From contig DYRE01000089.1 of NCBI GenBank assembly GCA_020718965.1, positions 1 through 8,212 of the forward strand: a stretch of DNA of 8,212 nucleotides, read 5' to 3'. The translations under genes and the position numbers were made by a program. Of this stretch, positions 5,864-8,212 are shown piece after piece (position 1 is the stretch's first letter; the number at the start of each line of letters is the position of its first letter). Below the pieces are notes generated by a model. That model saw only the letters and a program-made list of their open reading frames with translations. It did not search any database and was not told the origin of the DNA. The DNA is from Desulfomonile tiedjei (GTDB lineage Bacteria; Desulfobacterota; Desulfomonilia; Desulfomonilales; Desulfomonilaceae).

Positions 5864-6349
5864 TCAATAAACATATGGTGGGTTAGGCGGTCTTTCCAGA
5901 TCTTCCCATACAATTCCCAGCCTATCCTTGAAATAAACCTCCAGACGTTGAAATAAACGTCTCCAGTGCGTGTGGCCCTCTTCAAGACCTTGAAGAATTT
6001 CGGCAATGTATTCCGGCAGTCTTATTAACTCGTCTTTAGGTATAAAGGATACCGCTCCTAATTGAATGGATCTGTTAAGCGATTCGACGTTAACCGCATG
6101 CGCAGTAAGCATGGTAGCCGGCATCCCCCTTTTCCTGCAATGAACGAGCAATTCCAGACCATTTACCCCCATGATATCCAGAATAATTAAATCGAAACGC
6201 TTGGCCTGTATTAGTTTCAGAGCATCGTCAAAATTCCCGGCCACTATTACATTGCTATCAGGGAACTCCTCTACTATTACCTCCAGAATGTCCGGTTCAT
6301 CGTCAACAGCAAGAAACTCTTTTTGTTTGAGGATATTACCGTCCAGCAT
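5864..6349 (-). CDS. Single-domain response regulator with C-terminal extension
   Basis: A 161-residue protein. Residues ~11-120 form a CheY-like receiver: acidic pair Asp16/Asp17 (AVDDEPDIL), phospho-acceptor Asp58 (DLIILD), Thr82 (MLTAHA) and Lys105 (FIPKDEL). All residues needed for phosphorylation by a histidine kinase are present. The loop after Asp58 (IMGVNGLELL) is two residues shorter than the usual DxMLPxMDG form and lacks its proline. The last ~40 residues (GHTHWRRLFQRLEVYF to the end) are helical and aromatic-rich, ending in a proline-rich tail, and match no output domain I know. The ATG at 6349 has GGAG (6357-6360) 7 nt upstream. No histidine kinase is adjacent, so it is an orphan regulator that probably acts by protein contact. 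A 147-bp gap separates it from the HddC-like gene downstream. Confidence 0.9.
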   Translation of the reverse strand: MLDGNILKQKEFLAVDDEPDILEVIVEEFPDSNVIVAGNFDDALKLIQAKRFDLIILDIMGVNGLELLVHCRKRGMPATMLTAHAVNVESLNRSIQLGAVSFIPKDELIRLPEYIAEILQGLEEGHTHWRRLFQRLEVYFKDRLGIVWEDLERPPNPPYVY

Positions 6350-6768
6350 AAGTTTTCTCCGTTGATTTAAAAGAAAGTCTATCTTTGGAGCCCAAAAAGA
6401 TTTTGAAGATCTCTATATAATAAACTAAAACAATTAGGAGTAGTGTAGCTGGGAGAAAAGTAATCAATCGATGAAATTATGTCAACAAATTGGTCAATAC
6501 AAAGTTCCGTAAACCTTTTTTGTCAACCAATGGCGACTCAACACGGTTAAAATTACTATAAAATTGGACAGACACTCAAGACCTTCGCTATTTCTTCGAT
6601 CACAGAAAGATCTACCATGCAAACAGGTATAATCCTGGATCACCAGTCATAAAGATTCTACAAGATCTGTTTCGACAACCTGCCTGTGATGGCAATTTTG
6701 CCGGATAGATTTTGCTGGAACATTGTGATATAAGTTTTTCAGTCTGGAATTTGCGAGACTCTTAACTG
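6350..6768. other. Intergenic region without a convincing gene
   Basis: This 419-bp, AT-rich stretch lies between the divergent response regulator (-) and secreted protein (+) genes. It must hold both promoters, but none is clear-cut. It contains a perfect TATAAT at 6628-6633 on the plus strand without a recognisable -35. It also has two similar TGTCAAC-starting elements at 6480-6493 and 6521-6533, which read TTGACA on the minus strand without good -10 partners. A short palindrome, GGCAATTTTGCC, is at 6691-6702. No RNA gene or mobile element is recognised. Confidence 0.6.
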
Positions 6769-7329
6769 ATGATTTTACGCTATCGTGTTTTGATATTTTT
6801 GTTTCTGGCGCTATGGGGGATCGGCGCATTTGATTATGCTGAATCACAGGATTTTCCATTCCTTGCTCCAGTCGCCCCTGAAGTTGAAAATGGCGGGCCA
6901 CAGATAAGGGGACCTGGCAAATCCAATAATAACGAAATAAAAGGACCCCGAATAACCCCGTTAACGCCAGAGGCAATCAAGAATTTTGATTTTGCCCCAC
7001 CAACTCACGATTACGAAGCTCCAGTTGCTTCAAAGCCCCCTTCCACGAAACAGGGAACTCCTCCTCGCTCCCAGTCCAGACCAGCGGCAGACAGGGACGC
7101 CCCTCCACCCAATCGTGGCCCCAGACAACAAGGGACTCCGGCGCAACAACCCAATCGAGTCGATTGCTCACAGTATCCGGCCATGATCGCCAACGCTCGT
7201 TCAGAAGCGGAAATGCAGATTACCGCAAGATATTATCTGACCTGTCTGTTGCAGAATGGGTGGCCCATGGAAAACGCCAAGGCCCAAGTGATTCAAACCG
7301 TCGAGGCTGTGACTAGGGCCAATCGTTAA
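6769..7329 (+). CDS. Secreted or periplasmic proline-rich protein of unknown function
   Basis: A 186-residue protein in three parts. Residues 1-26 look like a signal peptide (basic MILRYR, hydrophobic VLIFLFLALWGIGAF, a plausible cleavage after Ala-Glu-Ser). Residues ~27-130 are low-complexity and rich in Pro, Gln, Asn and Arg, probably disordered. Residues ~131-186 form a compact helical domain (CSQYPAMIANARSEAEMQITARYYLTCLLQNGWPMENAKAQVIQTVEAV) with two cysteines, Cys133 and Cys159, which could form a disulphide outside the cytoplasm. There is no lipobox cysteine at the signal end, so it is probably not a lipoprotein. I do not recognise the family. The ATG at 6769 gives the intact signal peptide, although only a weak GCGAG precedes it. 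It is convergent with the small membrane protein gene, 13 bp away. Confidence 0.72.
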   Translation: MILRYRVLIFLFLALWGIGAFDYAESQDFPFLAPVAPEVENGGPQIRGPGKSNNNEIKGPRITPLTPEAIKNFDFAPPTHDYEAPVASKPPSTKQGTPPRSQSRPAADRDAPPPNRGPRQQGTPAQQPNRVDCSQYPAMIANARSEAEMQITARYYLTCLLQNGWPMENAKAQVIQTVEAVTRANR

Positions 7330-7342
7330 ACAAATTAGCCAT

Positions 7343-7546
7343 CTAAGGCCTGTTAGAGTGTTTTCGCCCCATCTTGAAATTCATCCATACGTAATATAGT
7401 GTGACACCAACAAGGATAAGCCATACGAGTATGAGCCCTGTTAATTCTCTGCGACTGAAGATGTCAATATAAGTGAACCAGATTATGCCGGCAGTCCATA
7501 TGAGAATCCATACAATGCCATAATATGGACTCTTAATTTTTTTCAT
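7343..7546 (-). CDS. Small two-helix membrane protein of unknown function
   Basis: A 67-residue protein with two hydrophobic segments, ~8-28 (YYGIVWILIWTAGIIWFTYID) and ~36-55 (TGLILVWLILVGVTLYYVWM). They are joined by a short polar turn (IFSRREL) and flanked by basic ends (MKKIK and FKMGRKHSNRP). Under the positive-inside rule, both ends are probably cytoplasmic. A strong ribosome-binding site, GGAGG (7556-7560), lies 9 nt before ATG 7546, which makes the gene credible despite its size. No known family is recognised and the neighbours give no hint; it is tail-to-tail with the secreted protein gene and divergent from the radical SAM gene. Confidence 0.75.
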   Translation of the reverse strand: MKKIKSPYYGIVWILIWTAGIIWFTYIDIFSRRELTGLILVWLILVGVTLYYVWMNFKMGRKHSNRP

Positions 7547-7683
7547 TCAACATTTCCTCCAAAGGAATTTAGTTGTGGTAGTGTCAAAATTTCTTCAAAT
7601 TATGATTGCGTTCTTGTGGTAATCATTATCATGGTTTTGCGAAAATAGAATCTCGGCGGTCTTGAGGTCAACACAGCAATTGA

Positions 7684-7712
7684 TTGAATTTCCCAGTTGC
7701 CCATGATTTAAA
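7684..7712 (+). promoter_or_regulatory. Possible promoter of the radical SAM gene
   Basis: TTGAAT (7684-7689) and TTTAAA (7707-7712), each matching four of six consensus bases, are separated by 17 bp. The predicted start lies shortly before the ribosome-binding site GGAG (7734-7737). The spacing is right but the hexamers are only moderate. Confidence 0.35.
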
Positions 7713-7742
7713 GACCTACCGCCAGGCAAATATGGAGTCAAA

Positions 7743-8212
7743 GTGAATCTTATCCTCATTAACGTTAATCATGATGTCGGATTTGAATCCTCTGAGAGCA
7801 TACCAATTTCTCTCGGATATATTCTGGCTTTTGTTGAAAAAAATGGTTCCAAAGGAATAATTTTGGACGACCTGCTTGATAGACCTTTGAGTTTTTCTGA
7901 TCTGCAATCGTGGATTCAGAAAATTGAACCAAAACTGATAGGATTTACCGCGTATCAGAGCACCATGGAAAGAATCCGTTTCCTCTCGCGGTACATAAAA
8001 TCTGGACATCCTGATATTAGTATTGCGTTAGGGGGCCCACAGATCGTTGGAATGCCATCAGAAGCTCTGGATCAATTGCCGGATGTAGATTTACTTGTCC
8101 ACGGCGAAGGAGAACTCGTTTTCTCTGAAATAATAAAGTGTATTGAAAACAAAGGTTCTTTGAATGAAGTGGCGGGATTAAGTTACAGGCAGGACGAACA
8201 TGTCAAGCGCAC
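7743..8212 (+). CDS. B12-binding radical SAM protein (N-terminal part, runs off the window)
   Basis: An open frame of 156 complete codons begins at GTG 7743, with GGAG (7734-7737) 5 nt upstream, and continues past the window end. The nearest upstream ATG (7732) is in another frame and stops at once. The protein is the cobalamin-binding N-terminal domain typical of class B radical SAM enzymes: VNLILINVN, the IPISLGYILAFVEKNG helix, LIGFTAYQSTMERIRFLSRYIK, the diagnostic ALGGPQIVGMPSEAL (95-109) and VDLLVHGEGELVFSEII (115-131). There is no DxHxxG motif, as is usual for this class, where the cobalamin is bound without a protein histidine ligand. The CxxxCxxC radical SAM cluster should lie downstream outside the window, so substrate and reaction (often methylation or ring chemistry) cannot be named. 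Confidence 0.88.
   Translation, partial: MNLILINVNHDVGFESSESIPISLGYILAFVEKNGSKGIILDDLLDRPLSFSDLQSWIQKIEPKLIGFTAYQSTMERIRFLSRYIKSGHPDISIALGGPQIVGMPSEALDQLPDVDLLVHGEGELVFSEIIKCIENKGSLNEVAGLSYRQDEHVKR

Noticed and set aside
5815..6006. 63-codon minus-strand ORF overlapping the response regulator C-terminus
   Set aside because: It is an alternative frame of the response regulator gene without family similarity. The receiver frame has the conserved residues and a good ribosome-binding site.
6628..6633. Perfect TATAAT as promoter of the secreted protein gene
   Set aside because: No -35-like hexamer lies at 15-19 bp and there is no extended -10 TG. In an AT-rich gap a chance match is likely.
7618..7634. 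Fur-box-like AATCATTATCA upstream of the radical SAM gene
   Set aside because: Only about half of the 19-bp Fur consensus is matched, in an AT-rich region, and no iron-uptake gene is nearby.
7716..8009. 97-codon minus-strand ORF at the right end
   Set aside because: The plus strand in this region encodes a clear B12-binding domain; the minus-strand frame is a shadow.

Overview
The window looks like chromosomal DNA of a Gram-negative, probably anaerobic bacterium. Moderate base composition (neither strongly AT- nor GC-rich, judged by eye), genes on both strands in short operons, and the mix of functions fit Desulfobacterota (deltaproteobacteria such as Desulfomonile or Syntrophus relatives). 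The functions are cobalamin lower-ligand activation, a TetR/SCP2 pair suggesting acyl-CoA regulation, a heptose-type sugar nucleotidyltransferase and a B12-binding radical SAM protein. The taxonomic guess is inference. No rRNA, tRNA, CRISPR array, insertion sequence or phage gene was seen.

Left part (1-1650): the 3' end of cobT (+) converges on a minus-strand pair, a TetR-family regulator followed 19 bp later by a small SCP2 lipid-binding protein. A strong hairpin between cobT and the SCP2 gene terminates at least the minus-strand transcript. A perfect 9-2-9 palindrome just upstream of the TetR gene is its probable operator.

Middle left (1584-3668, minus strand): a compact three-gene unit contains an unrecognised ~73-aa protein, a membrane-anchored staphylococcal-nuclease-like protein whose catalytic residues all look substituted, and purD (purine biosynthesis). 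A good plus-strand sigma70-like promoter and a 12-bp hairpin sit just past the purD stop and point antisense into purD.

Middle (3669-6349): a lone MacB/LolD-type ABC ATPase (+) has no permease beside it. It is preceded by a 15-bp tandem repeat next to a possible promoter. Three minus-strand genes then follow in coordinate order: a ~102-aa winged-helix-like protein with a Cys-X-Cys tail, an HddC-like nucleotidyltransferase probably acting in surface-heptose synthesis, and a single-domain response regulator with a C-terminal extension.

Right part (6350-8212): a 419-bp gap without a convincing gene precedes a secreted proline-rich protein (+). This is convergent with a two-helix membrane protein (-). 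Last comes the first 156 codons of a B12-binding radical SAM protein (+), starting at GTG and running off the window.

No defence cassette or mobile system is visible. The most unusual items are the catalytically degenerate nuclease-like protein ahead of purD, the TetR/SCP2 unit with its clear operator, and the promoter-hairpin arrangement at the 3' end of purD.
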